DNA of 64,000 bases from Galeopsis tetrahit (Eukaryota; Streptophyta; Magnoliopsida; Lamiales; Lamiaceae), in contig OY776121.1 of NCBI GenBank assembly GCA_963675135.1, positions 78,266,875 through 78,330,874 of the forward strand, in the 5' to 3' direction. The position numbers and the translations under genes are program-made. Below, piece after piece: positions 31,100 through 42,574 of the stretch. The notes below the pieces were generated by a model. It was not told where the DNA came from, did not search any database, and worked only from the letters and a program-made list of their open reading frames with translations. The stretch's first letter is position 1. Every line of letters begins with the position of its first letter.

Positions 31100-32195
31100 T
31101 GTAAACACAAATTCGTGAATTAAATATAAAAACGCGAAAATGGTAAACGATTTTATTTAATTTCGGATTAAAACCGAGTATTTGCGGGTTACAATCTCTA
31201 ATTTCTCCTCTGATTCTCTCTTCTTGAACTTCACTTGGATTTCTTGAGCTTTTGGAGCTGGATCCGCAGCCGAATCCTTTCCGATCTTGTATTTGGAGCT
31301 TTTATAACGTTAATCCAAAGGTTTAACACCGTATTTTGGATTAACCGTCGAATTTAGGGACTTTTTGGATGAACGTCGTTGAAGATCGTTCTTGAATTTG
31401 GGACTTTTTAACGTTAATCCAAAGGCTTGACGCCTTATTTTGGATTAAACGTTGATTTTCGGGACTTTTCGAGACTTTTCCGTTGAAGATCCACGAAGAA
31501 CTTTGAAGAAACGTCGAATCGAAGAGGCTTAGCACCTTGATCTCCACTCGAACACTGTTTCTTGCTGCTTTTCCCCAAGAACGCCTTGAAGAAACGCCGA
31601 ATCGAAGAGGCTTGGCACCTTGATCTCCACTCGAACACTGTTTCTTGCCGCTTTGCACGAAGAACGCCTTTGAAGATCCTCCCCTTGCTGAAGAACACTC
31701 TAAAATCTCTGCAGAGAATTTTAGAGCCTTGAATGCTTCTGATTTCTTGATGATCAAAATGAATGAAATGAGGCCTCTATTTATAGGTGTAGGCCTGGAG
31801 ATTTTTGTGCAAGTAGTTAGGATTTCGAATTTTGAATTACTTGGGCTCAATTTGATTTGGGCTAAGAATACCCTATTTGGGCTCAATTTGATTTGGGCTC
31901 AATTTGATTTGTTGGACTTTAGAGGTCCATCTTCATTTATGGGACTTTAGAGGCCCGTCTTGTTTTATTGGACTTTAGAGGTCCGTCTTATTTATTGGGC
32001 TTCGAAGATCCATTTTAACTCATTGATTTTTCAAGGCCCAAATTAATTGGAGGGAACAATTAAATATTAATTAATTATATCTTTATTTTAGGAATTAAAT
32101 TTATTCCAACAAATAAATAATAAATTTAATTAATGTTTAACCCGTAATTTCCACGCATCGCAATTTAATTCGTAATTGAATTTTCCTCGTCTACA
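31100..32195 (-). repeat. LTR of element 2 (5' LTR relative to gag-pol)
   Basis: 1096 bp. Same ends as the copy at 19461-20549, plus a 7-bp insertion near 31829 (TCGAATTTTGAATT versus TCGAATT). Followed by the TSD GTGAC. Confidence 0.93.
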
Positions 32196-33750
32196 GTGAC
32201 GTGGTTGTCATGGTGCACTACAAAAAATGCCTCGATTAGAGACCGATTTTAAGACTGTAAAGGCGGTCTCAACACACGTTAGAGACCGATTTGAGACTAA
32301 TTTATAGTGGTCCTTATTTCATTGGTACCTAATATTCAGAGACCGAATTTATGTAATAGTCTCAAATTAGAGATCGATTTTTGGTCGGTCACTAAATTAG
32401 AGACCAACAATTCGGTCTTATAATGGTCCCTAAACGTGAGTCGGCCCGACCTATTTTCGGGCCCTAAAACACAAATCGGTCTCTAAATTGCCTAAAATTA
32501 GGGACTGAAAATTCGGTCTCTAAATACCTAAACGTGAGTCGGCCCGACCTATTTTCGGGCTCTAAAATAAAAATCGGTCTCTAAATTGGCCTATAATTAG
32601 GGACTGGAAATTCGTTCTCTAAATACTTACCCACTTTACTGGCCCAGCAACCGACACCCTCACACCCTCTTTATTTACCAACCCCCGACCCGATACCCAA
32701 CCCAGCAACCGACCCGACCCGACCCCCTCTTTATTTCCCCACACCCATCTTCTTTATTTAAATGACCATTTTATTTTGGTCTTTGTGGGAATTGATCTCT
32801 AGTGGATGGAGTAACTTTTAAAATTAATTATATACATATATAATTAATTTCTTTATTGTATGTGATATAAGTAATAAATTTTCAAAGCTTCATTTGTTAA
32901 ATCATTTCACATATATTAATCGATAAAAATTATTCAATTAATTATAAAAAATCAATGTTACTTTAAGAAGTTCAAAATAATATTAATAATTATTTAAAAC
33001 TAATATTCATCATCATCAATCACCATTACCATTAGTATGTCCATCATCATATTCTCAATGCTTTTAAATGTTTTATTCCGACATTTCTTCAAAGTACACA
33101 AACTATTTTATTGTTAAATATATATTGTGGTCTCATCTTTGCAAAACAAATGAATTTGCGAACTTGATTGTAAAATTCACTCTTGGTCACCTAAGTTTAC
33201 TCATTTTTAGATTTGGTCACCCACATTTACTTATTATCAAAATTGATTACTCAGTTATTATTTTTTATCAAAATTGATGCTCCTGTTATTCAATCCCTTA
33301 TTGACTAACGGGGAGAAAGAGTTTTGATATAACTTTTAGTTTTAGGTTTAGGTATATTGGTTAATTTGTTTTGTTTACATTTTTTTTAATTTTTATATGC
33401 ATATAAAAAAAAATGAATCAATATGATTTTTCAGTACTTGCAGTTAAGAAGGCATTGTGACAGCTAGCAATCTTCTAACATGTTAAGAATTATCAACCAG
33501 GGTAGTCAAGAATTATCAATAATAAGTTGTTAACAATTATTTAATTCAATTATGAATTGATTTATTATTATGTCATTGTTGGCTTTGGTTTACTTTTCAT
33601 TTTATATGTTGTGCAATTATCAAGGGTACAGAGTCTCTTTGTATCAAAAGTACAAGTAAGAAAACAAAAGGAAAAACAAATGAGATTGACAAAGTGTCAA
33701 GCAAATTAGTCAAATTATGGTGGTCATGTACTAGTTTTGATATACTCTAT

Positions 33751-34425
33751 TAGAGCCGTCAAAACGGGCTGGGCCCGTTGGGCCAGACCGCCCCGCCACT
33801 AAAGATAGTGGGTTGGGCCAGGATTTTCCAAGCCCGCCAGGAGGCGGGCCCAGACGGGCCGGCCCGTTTGGGCTGCGGTTTTTGGCGGGTTGGTGCGGTC
33901 TTTGGCGGGCTGGCCCGCCATTTTTTGATTTTTTAAAAAAATATTATGTTTAATTAAAAAATAATGCCCTTTCTAGGAATCGAACTCAAGACCTTACTGT
34001 TTGACTAATAGTGCTCTAACCACTTAAGCTATCCAACTTTATTTAATAACAATATATAATAAACCTAACTAATATTAAAAACTCTAGCGCATAACAGATT
34101 ATATAAGCAGTTTCATTTTTTTTCTTCTTTCTTCATGTACTCATAATAGGGTATATAAAATATAAGTATATTACTTTAATATATAGGTATATTATTACTG
34201 TATTTATAATATATTATAAAAATAAATATATATAAGATAAATATAATAAATATTTTGTAAAAAAAAAAAGTTGGCCCGCCAAAACCCGCGGCCCGCCTAT
34301 TTTTGGGTTGGGTTGGGGTTTTGGTAGCCCGCCTTGCAAACGGGTTGGCCCGCCCCGCCCCGCCAAATGGCGGGCTTTTGCGGTTTTGGCCCGCCCCGCC
34401 CCGCCGGCCCGTTTTGACAGGTCTA
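33751..34425. mobile_element. Non-autonomous hAT element, 675 bp
   Basis: Ends TAGA(G/C)C(C/T)GTCAAAACGGGC in inverted orientation with an exact 8-bp target duplication TACTCTAT at 33743-33750 and 34426-34433. Subterminal GGCGGGCC/CCCGCC-rich repeats lie at both ends; the AT-rich middle has no coding capacity. The third level of nesting: hAT in foldback in CACTA. Confidence 0.93.
33970..34036 (-). ncRNA. tRNA-like remnant inside the hAT element
   Basis: On the minus strand, a box-A-like TAGCTTAAGTGG (34031-34020) and a box-B-like GAGTTCGATTCC (33987-33976) are spaced 32 nt apart, as in tRNA or tRNA-derived SINE promoters. D-arm and T-arm pairing is partial and the anticodon stem is imperfect, so it is a degenerate tRNA-derived piece rather than a working tRNA gene. 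Confidence 0.45.
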
Positions 34426-35164
34426 TACTCTATGTCCTTCTGTTACTCTGTTTTTTGATTTGATTTTTTTAACAATATTTAAATTATTGGTTTTCGTATT
34501 GAATTTGTATAATGATGAGAGATAGAAACCTATTTCAAAGTAGTTAATTATTAGAATTCATTTCCCTATTTATAATTATTACAGCATGATCATCTATGAA
34601 CATTTGTGGTGAAGATTAATGGTAAAAAATTCTCTAAAATTATCAATTCATATTAAGAATATTTCAAATTCAAAAACTTTCTTTTTCTTATTTCTTTTCT
34701 TTTCTATTCTATGTATTTTTTATTGATACGTTAGTCAAACATATTTCAGACTATAGAGTGAATTTTTTACCATATCCAACTAATATTAATTGAAAATAAA
34801 TCCAGTAGAAATTGTGGAAAAAAAATAGAGCATTAGGATTTAGGAATTTTTATTAGTAGAAATTGAAAAAAAATATATTGGGGGAATTTAGAATTTATGA
34901 ATTAAAAGAGAGGAAATGGTGTAAAAAAAAAATAGCGTTTAAAACTCTTTCTTCGTTAGTTAATAACGGATTCACTAACAGCAACATCAATTTTGATAAA
35001 AAAAGAATAAGTGAGTGACCAAATTTGAAAGGGGTAAACTTCAGTGACCAAAAATGACATTTTCCCCGTATAATCAGATTTGTCTCTTCCAATGAATGGA
35101 CAAATATTCCCCTTCTTCTAAATTCGATTCCTCCATCTCGAACAAAGCCATCGAGCCAGATTCG

Positions 35165-35280
35165 TTGGAAGTGGAGACAGTAGTTCCCGATTCAATTGAT
35201 TTAGAGATCGTAGTGCCTGATTCAGTTGATTTAGAGGAGGTAGTGAAAGATTCCACAAATTTAGATAGCGTAGTAAAAAA
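35165..35280 (+). repeat. Short in-frame tandem repeat in the CACTA interior
   Basis: About three units of a 33-bp repeat encode variants of VVPDSIDLE in an open frame (35096-35317). It could be a captured gene fragment or a chance repeat; no start context or homology was recognised. Confidence 0.45.
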
Positions 35281-35801
35281 ATTCTTTTTCGAATGTGTAT
35301 ATTTTGTCCGAGTTTAAAGGATTCTCGCTGGATCCCGATGGTAAGTGATCGATTCACATACGTATAAAACAACCTGTAGAAATTTTTTATACCAATTAAA
35401 GACTGAATTTTCGGTCTCCAATTAAAATTCAAAATAAGAATTTTAGTTTCGATTTAGAGACTGATATTCGGTGACTAAGCGGTCTGAAAAACATAATATT
35501 AAAAACCGAACTTAAAAGGGTCTTTAAACGAGAGGTCAAAATTGGTAGTCAATTAAAATTTTGGGATTCAAAATTTTTGATACCAATTAAAGACTGAATT
35601 GTCGGTCTCTAAACAAAATTCAAAATCAAAATTTTCGAATTTCGGTCTCTAAGCGGTCTGAAAACATAATATTAAAGATCGAACTGAAAACAGCCTCAAA
35701 ATTTGATTTTTTTTCGGATCGGTCTCAATTCAGTCTCTATTTGAGACTAATTTATGTCGGTCTCAAAACTTTGGTCTCTAATCGAGCCATTTTTTGTAGT
35801 G

Positions 35802-36097
35802 ATGGTCAAAGGGTACACCCGTTTTTTTTTTTTTCTTTCTCACAATTGGAAGGGACAACGATTCCAGGGTGATTCATTTTGGGTTGAAGATCATGAGCGT
35901 AAAGATGTATGATTATTTGTATTGATCTTTATAAAATCCCTCTAAAAAAATACTGTAGTTTATAAATTCTAAAAACTTTTAGAAGTTATAATTTAATTGA
36001 AATTATAAATTATGTAAAGTGTTAATTCATATATGTCTCTATATGATCTCAACCTAAACATAATTCGAGTTGTGTTTTTGGGGATAGGGTTTTAATA

Positions 36098-36142
<45 letters not shown>

Positions 36143-36402
36143 GCATTCGTTTATTCCTTTTGTATTATATATTTCACTAACTTATGTAGTTATGTCGCCA
36201 ATTGTTTTTGGTATACGTAATATTACGTACGTATGCAAAGAAATTATAAAAATGACACAGATAATATTATACGTAAAATCATATTAAAGAGAAATAAGTT
36301 TATAATATATATTACTCGTGGATTGCTTTGATGCATGCCTCAGCTGATGAGGTGGCAATTAAACTGGCAATACATTATTCATATTATGTAATTGAGAATT
36401 AA
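35802..36402. other. Unit A backbone with an (AT)n microsatellite
   Basis: Aligns with 51290-51848 of unit B. An AT dinucleotide run at about 36098-36137 is absent from unit B, where the same flanks join directly near 51590. This is the 3' flank of the defensin-like gene, which lies on the minus strand. Confidence 0.6.
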
Positions 36403-37084
36403 TCAGAAACAGTAATATTCACAATAGCAAATTGTACCAATACATTTGCTATTGATATATTTCCTTGGGATTGGTATCGAGTTTATGCAACTCCCACGAC
36501 ATGATGGTGTACCAATGCATGATGAAACTTGTACCTCTTTCTTGCAAACTGCTCTTTTTCCAAACACCATAAATTCTGCATAACAAAAATAACAACCTTA
36601 ATTTATACGGTATACACAGAAAACTATGTCAAATATATATGTATTGTTCGTTTTTAATGGATAAAATATGCGTGCTTTAAAATTTTCACTTCATTCTTAC
36701 AATATCCATCTGTTTTAGCAAATGAAAATTGCGTGAAAATCATGTGTCTATTAAAACACATCAAAAAGCCTAATAACCAATTAAACAAACTCTTAAAAAA
36801 AAAAAAAAACTCTAATTTCACCCCAATAAAATTGCACTCAAATTGAACTCAACACAACTAACTTAACTTAAAAAAAAAAATTTAATTCAAAAGCAAATTC
36901 TGAAAAATAATATCGAACTGAAGTTGATTTTATCAATATTTGTTATTTAATTATTTTCCCTGTTTTGAATGGAAAAAAAAAATCATTATATAAGTATAAT
37001 GTATATAACTTAAACATGAGGCATACCTGAGGTAAGGCATGCAAAAACTAGGACTAACAAAAAAGAATAGGCAAGCTTGGCCAT
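36403..37084 (-). CDS. Defensin-like (LCR-type) secreted cysteine-rich protein, copy A, 76 aa
   Basis: Two exons on the minus strand: 37084-37027 (58 nt) and 36575-36403 (173 nt including TGA). The 451-nt intron has donor CTCAG|GTATGC and acceptor TTATGCAG|AATT. Exon 1 encodes a signal peptide (MAKLAYSFLLVLVFACLTS), the usual division for defensin-like genes. The mature part has eight cysteines spaced C-x8-C-x5-C-x3-C-x14-C-x4-C-x1-C-x3-C, the low-molecular-weight cysteine-rich pattern, ending one residue after the last Cys. A TATA-like stretch (minus strand, around 37145) and the flanks are shared with copy B. Predicted to be secreted; LCR proteins act in defence or in pollen-pistil signalling, and which applies here cannot be read from sequence. 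Confidence 0.85.
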
Positions 37085-37383
37085 TGTGATATATATATGA
37101 TTCTATAGAAATGTGGGGAGAAGCCATTCACAGAACCCCATTTATATATAATTCATAATTGCTTACATATATATGGTTGAAAATAATTTTTTTTGACTTT
37201 TATGGTAGGAAATTAATTAGCTATATCACGATTTGAATAAGAAATAGGATTAATTTCCATTTATTACGTACTGATATCCTTTAATTGCGTGCCTGCCGTT
37301 TTTTTCTTTTTCATTCTAGTGTAATCTTATGTAAACGTATTGTTAATAAGAGACATTAATTCTAGTGTATTCTAGTGTATTCT

Positions 37384-38877
37384 ACTGACTTTGGGGGGCA
37401 GAGCTACTCTGATTCAAGCAGTGCTTGCTGCTATCCCGATTTATTATCTCTCGCTCTTTAAACTACCAAAAACGGTGCTAAATGAAGTTAGAAGCCTACA
37501 AAGAAACTTCCTCTGGAGTGGAGGTACAGGTACAATTAGAAAAATTCCATGGGTTGAATGGGAGGAGGTGTGCAAAGAGAAAGAAAAAGGAGGCCTAGGC
37601 ATTAGGGATCTATATCACTTTAACTTAGCTTTGATGGGCAAATGGATATGGCGATTGTTAACGGAAAAAAACAGAATTTGGGTCCGGGTGCTAGAATCCA
37701 GATATGGCTGCATCACGAGTAAAGAACCGGAGCACAACAGAGGGGGAAGGGGATGGAATAGTAAATCAAGCTGGTGGAAAGATCTAAAAGGAATATACGA
37801 AACATTAGGTGGACAGGAGGCAAAACATAAAATCAAACGAGTCGTGGGAAACGGAGCTAATACCAGATTCTGGAAGGACGAGTGGACGAAGGGAGAGGGT
37901 CCTTTGAGCGAAAAATTCCCGAGCCTATACAATCTGAGCAAGCAGAAGGAGGCAAACATTAATAATATGGGCAGATGGGATGGAACGCGGTGGTTCTGGA
38001 ATTGGGAGTGGCAAAGGTTGTTAAACGCAAGTGAACAAAATGTTTTTACTAATATGCTCTGTTTTTTGGACAGGAACAGATTTTCGCAAGGTGGAGAAGA
38101 CACTTGGGCCTGGGAGCTGGCGCACACCGGAGCTTACTCGACAAGCCTTGCCTATGGATTAATCATGGACGACGGGAGCGAAGTGGCCGAGGATAATGCG
38201 GAAAAACCAGAATTCACATATCTGTGGAAGAATTTCGCACCAAGAAAAGAGCAGATGATCGTATGGAAGGCAATTAAAGAGCGTTTAGCAACGACTGATA
38301 AACTCAGAAGAAGAGGAATCCCAATGACGGACGAGGAGGCGCTTTGTCCGATGTGTTCACAAAGTTTGGAATCAAACCGGCATCTGCTCGTGGAGTGTTC
38401 TTTCGCCTCGGGCCTTTGGATTGCATGCTACAGATGGCTTAACATCTCCTTGGTTCCAAATATTGATATTGCATCGTACTCCCTGCAATTTACCGAGGCA
38501 ATGGGGACTAATAAACTAAACAAGAAATTGTTATCGAGTCTGTGGACGTGCGTAATCTGGGAGATTTGGAACTCAAGAAATGCCAAGAGATTCAGGGAGG
38601 AAGCCCAGAATTTAAAGAAGTCCACGGAGAAGATTAAAACAAAATTATGGACTTGGTTAGGCGGAAGAAATATGCTAAAATCGGACGCTTCGTTAGCAGC
38701 GTGGTATGGTGACCCTTTCACCTGCATAAACAAATAGCATAGACTAGAAGCAAAGGAGAGGAGAAGACCACTCAAGTGTACATATGTTTGGCTGATGTAA
38801 ATTCATGGGCATGAGCGCCCTTAAAAGCTCAAAATTTGGAAATACAAGGCAACTTTTTACCGTTCAAAAAAAAAAAA
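37384..38877 (+). mobile_element. 5'-truncated LINE (L1-type non-LTR retrotransposon)
   Basis: The last 1.5 kb of a LINE: reverse transcriptase C-terminal region, zinc-binding domain, short 3' UTR and a 12-A tail (38866-38877). It is flanked by a 15-bp target duplication ATTCTAGTGTATTCT (37369-37383 and 38877-38891). Unit B has the intact site at about 53213-53232. The left flank also has a 10-bp partial repeat of the target (TCTAGTGTAT twice). Confidence 0.92.
37391..38737 (+). pseudogene. C-terminal half of a LINE ORF2 protein, 448 codons
   Basis: Begins in the region just after the RT palm (GGRATLIQAVLAAIPIYYLS), then FLWSGG and GGLGIRDL, and the C-terminal zinc-binding reverse-transcriptase-associated domain (about 285-345) with CPMC...H-x4-C. 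The frame is uninterrupted, but endonuclease and RT palm are missing through 5' truncation at insertion, so it is dead on arrival. The first codon shown is not a real start. Confidence 0.9.
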
Positions 38878-39065
38878 TTCTAGTGTATTCTTCCATTTGT
38901 ATTTTAAAATAAAATTTAATATATTAATTAGTGGATATAATCTTTATCACTCCATATATAATTAAAGAATCTAGCTGTTAAAATTAGAAATAAAAATTTC
39001 ACAACCAAAACACTATTATTGAATTTGTCATTTAATTGTAAAAGTTGAACATGCATTAGTAATTA

Positions 39066-39872
39066 GGGTTAATTGAAAAAAAAAAATCACGACCTTTATT
39101 GTTTTTATCAATTACAACATATTCTTTTTTTCTTTGCAATTTGATACACCGCCTTTTTATGTTTTGCAATTTAATGCACCGATATATTTTTCGACCAATT
39201 TTATTTTAATTTGAAGTCGAAAATAGTGAATCCACCACGTTGTCGACACGTAGACTATCAACTAATAATTTTTTTAATAAAAGACACACATTTTTAAAAA
39301 CATTTTACATAAATTGCACACTAAATCCATCAATATATATTTTCTTTGATTTTCGACAAAATTCTCCCTCTTTACGCTTTGATATTATGGATATTGATTT
39401 GGTATTTTCCATCTCAAACTCTTATCCTCTATACAAATGTGATATCTATATAATTTTATTTAAAAAAAAACAATCAAGAAGTTATGCAAAATAAAACAAT
39501 TCATATAATCATATTTATTTTTCTGATGTGCATTAACGTGTTTTGAAAGAAAAAAAAAATTATAATCACACAAGTCGTTATTCCTCTATATACTGTCTTA
39601 ATTTTTTTCCTTTATGTTACCTTATTTTTTGTTAATCACATAAAATAATTTTTCCGTATATGTTATGTTGTATTTTTTTCCTAATCGCACACAACATGGG
39701 GAATTTACATTGCAAAATGACCGGAGAATATATTGGTGCATCAAATTGTAAAATTAAAAAAAATTGTGCATCAAATTGCAAAATTTAAAACGATGGTGCA
39801 TCAAATTGCAAAGAAAAAAAGAATATGTTGTAATTGATAAATTCTCAAAAGGTGGTGATTTTTTTTTCAATA
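39066..39872. mobile_element. Long-inverted-repeat element specific to unit A
   Basis: About 80 bp at the left (TTGAAAAAAAAAAATCAC...TATCAATTACAACATATTC...TTTGCAATTTGATACACC) is repeated inverted at the right (39770-39870). Unit B lacks it (about 53735-53750). The interior has a further GTGCATCAAATTGCAAA direct repeat. A clear TSD was not found. Mutator-like is a guess from the long inverted repeats. Confidence 0.6.
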
Positions 39873-40009
39873 GTGTAAATTTATATATTTTAATTTATTT
39901 ATTTAAAAAAGATTATCTTTAAAATATGTATATATTTGTGAATTTATTATTTTATAAAAAAAATGAAATGTTGGAGTAATATATATATTATTGTACATCA
40001 CATATATAT

Positions 40010-40520
40010 AATCTCGGTTTTACTTGAATTTTAGTTTAAATTCAAACACATTGGTGTCTTTAGTTTAAATTATACATAATCTCTTACATATTTGAATTTG
40101 ATAATTTGAGAGAGTGATCATATGACCTGAAAACGTAAGGAAGGAAAAAAGAGCTTGCCGATAATTTTCTGACGCCGTCAATCTCCGTCGAAGCTTGGGT
40201 ATGGTAATCTTCAGAATTAAGAGAAATCTTAATTTTTCTTTCACGGCTGAACTCTTCTGGGTCAGAGAATATGGAGATTTGCTGCAATCAATTCTTTCTA
40301 TCTTCATGGTTGAGATTATCATATTGATCTTCTTGTCAAGATTACGCTGGAGAAAAGATTTGTCCAACTCTGTTTTTTTGAAAATATTAACATTACTTTT
40401 CCCAATATTTTACCATCCTCATAATCTCTCACTTGAACACGTGTCACTCATCCAATTAGTGTAACAGGAGATGTAACACCATTGTGTAACAGGAGATTCC
40501 GTCCCCAATTGAATTTAGGG
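40010..40520. other. Unit-A-specific sequence of unknown origin
   Basis: Does not align with unit B, where a Helitron remnant and MITEs occupy the equivalent position. Several short frames are open on both strands (for example 40195-40464 and 40065-40367) but none has a recognisable motif. TGTAACAGGAGAT occurs twice near 40465-40498. Confidence 0.4.
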
Positions 40521-40901
40521 GAAGATTGAATCAAACATTAAATGTAAAACCACAATATAATTATAATACACCTTGAAAACATGTTAAATGCAAATTGAAT
40601 GATACATGAACAATCATTTGTAAGCAATACATAATATTTTATATTAAATTAGATTTTAATTGTGCTTTTTTAGTGCAGACGCATTTATGTAAATTTTAAC
40701 CGAATTCCTATTTATAGGAAAAAAATAATAGCACAATTAATTGTTTAAATTTGTGAAAAAAAAAAATATATATCCTTAACTTGAATTTTAAATTTTAAAG
40801 AAATCATGTCAATTTTTTATATAGAGATCGCTAAATTTTAGTTGTTACATGCACAAAGTTCTTGATTACTTGAAGAAAATTTAAACTGAACATTAAATGG
40901 G

Positions 40902-41133
40902 GGGTTGGTCTGCTATGGACTCGAGTGCATGTTGTGCACCCTAATCCATGTTGCACTTTTCAGTTTACTGACTTACACTTTTTGGTAAATGGTGTTGCAC
41001 TTTTCAATTATTAAACTGTATAATAATATTTTTAGTAATAATTGAAAAATGCAACACCATTTACCAAAAAGTGTAAGTCATTAAAACTGAAAAGTGCACA
41101 TGGCATGCACTCGAGTGCATACTAGACTTTACC
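40902..41133. mobile_element. Mutator-like foldback MITE, 232 bp, copy in A
   Basis: Long inverted repeats ending GG...CTCGAGTGCATG, with a 9-bp target duplication TTAAATG(G/T)G (40893-40901 and 41134-41142). Unit B keeps the empty site TTAAATGTG near 57634. Inside, TGCACTTTTCAGT and AACACCATTTACCAAAAAGTG repeat inverted. A second copy is at 55139-55353. Confidence 0.85.
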
Positions 41134-41166
41134 TTAAATGTGAAATCCAGAATTAAATATAATGGT

Positions 41167-42550
41167 CACTATAAGAAAATAATTAATTGACTAGAGAATA
41201 TTTTGTAGGCAATAATTTCAATTTTGTAGGCATTTATATTTACCTACAGAATACCAACGAAAACCATTCGTATGAAATTCCCTCGTAGGTAATTCGGTTG
41301 CCCACGAAAATTTAATCCGTAGGCAATTACCTACCACATTTTCGTTGCAAATCCATAACATTTCGGTAGGTAATATGATTATCATAATAAATGAAATTCT
41401 GTAGGTAAATATCAACTAAGAAATATTTTGTTGGTAATTCCGTAGGCAAATTTGACAACAAACATTTCAGTGAGAAATTTTTTAATATGTTTAACCGGTC
41501 CAACCATGAATCGATCATAAAACCGATTCAAATAGTGTTAAAATATATAAACATTTTTAAAATACAAACTTAGGCCCCCTTTATAATGTTTTTCTCTCAT
41601 GTTTCTTGTACTCCTTATTCGATGTGGGACAAAAAATTTATGTTTGTTGGTTACTAACTTATTAATACTAATACTTTTATATTTTTTCTACTCTTTCGAT
41701 GTGGGACATACTAAAGTTCATATGTTTATTTGTTATAACACTATTGCTTTTCTAAGTTCCTAGCTAATTTTGTAGGTAATACAATTAGATAATTTATACA
41801 TATAAATAGCTAGGAAAATTTTCGTAGGTAAACAAATAAACAAATCACCTACAATCATTTTGGTAGGGAAATGCTATTTTGCCTACGGATTATTTTGTAG
41901 GTAAATCAATATTTTCTAAGTTCCTAGCTAATTTTGTAGGTAATACAATTAGATAATTTATACATATAAATAGCTAGGAAAATTTTCGTAGGTAAATAAA
42001 TAAACAAATCACCTACAATCATTTTGGTAGGAAAATGTTATTTTGCCTACGGATTATTTTGTAGGTAGATCAATATTTTCTAAGTTCCTAGCTAATTTTG
42101 TAGGTAATACAATTAGATAATTTATACATATAAATAGTTAGGAAAAATTTTGTATGTAAATAAATAAACAAATCACCTACAATCATTTTGGTAGGGAAAT
42201 GCTATTTTGCCTACGGATTATTTTGTAGGTAAATCAATATTTTCTATGTTCCTAGCTAATTTTGTAGGTAATACAATTAGATAATTTATACATATAAATA
42301 GCTAGGAAAATTTTTGTTGGTAAATAAAAAAAAATCACCTACAACCGTTTCGGTAGGGAAATGCGATTTTACCTACGGATTATTTTGTAGGTAAATCACC
42401 ATCAGATTTTTTCTTGGTAATTTCGTGGGTGAAAATGTGTAAAATAATTTATAAAGATCCATAGGTAATCTATAGGCAATTCTCAATATTTAAAGACGAA
42501 ATTATTTTCGTTGGAAAATTCTGTAGGCAATTCAACAATTTCTTGTAGTG
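41167..42550. mobile_element. Non-autonomous CACTA element, 1,384 bp
   Basis: Ends CACTA(T/C)AAGAAA in inverted orientation, with an exact 3-bp TSD GGT (41164-41166 and 42551-42553). The empty site is in unit B at about 57663. GTAGGTAA and CCTACGG motifs fill the element. No transposase frame. Confidence 0.9.
41751..42400. repeat. 164-bp tandem array inside the CACTA element
   Basis: Four units begin TCTAAGTTCCTAGC (fourth TCTATG) at 41751, 41915, 42079 and 42243, an exact 164-bp period. Each carries CTAGCTAATTTTGTAGG and its inverted form about 60 bp later, so each unit can form a hairpin. Confidence 0.93.
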
Positions 42551-42574
42551 GGTCAATTAAGGAGTAATTCTATT

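Larger units (their letters stand above)
19461..32195 (-). mobile_element. Tat-like Ty3/gypsy LTR retrotransposon (element 2), 12,735 bp, defective
   Basis: LTRs of 1089 and 1096 bp (one 7-bp indel, about 9 substitutions) are flanked by the TSD GTGAC at 19456-19460 and 32196-32200. The undisturbed target is visible in unit B at about 51272-51282. Gag-pol is on the minus strand; a plant-mobile-domain gene is on the plus strand, convergent with it. The dual RNase H and protease type place it in the Tat lineage. Defects are a nonsense codon in gag, loss of the reverse transcriptase core, and Asn in place of the catalytic Asp of protease and of the second RNase H. Confidence 0.94.
33165..35070. 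mobile_element. Long-inverted-repeat (foldback, Mutator-like) element nested in the CACTA
   Basis: About 150 bp at 33168-33330 is repeated inverted at about 34905-35070. Shared phrases: TTGGTCAC, AAGTTTAC, TTTATCAAAATTGATG, and GAAAGAGTTTT read from opposite strands. The exact ends and TSD were not resolved. Superfamily is inferred from long inverted repeats only. Confidence 0.5.
32216..35801. mobile_element. Non-autonomous CACTA (En/Spm) element with nested insertions
   Basis: Inverted ends CACTACAAAAAATG(C/G)CTCGATTAGAGACC. The 3-bp flanks are GTG (32213-32215) and ATG (35802-35804), a one-base mismatch. Unit B (about 51290-51305) reads GTCATGGTGATCAAAGG without the element. Subterminal AGAGACCGA/TCGGTCTCTAA motifs recur for several hundred bases at both ends. 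No transposase frame is present. Contains a foldback element and a hAT element. Confidence 0.9.

Noticed and set aside
33970..34036. Functional tRNA gene
   Set aside because: Stem pairing is imperfect, the anticodon loop is not canonical and no clean acceptor stem is present; kept only as a tRNA-like remnant.
32216..35801. 5-bp target duplication ATGGT for the first CACTA element
   Set aside because: It would need asymmetric ends; comparison with unit B favours a 3-bp GTG/ATG duplication with one mutated base, as is normal for CACTA.
40065..40464. Possible small gene on either strand
   Set aside because: Frames of 67-100 codons on both strands without motif, splice support or homology that I recognise.
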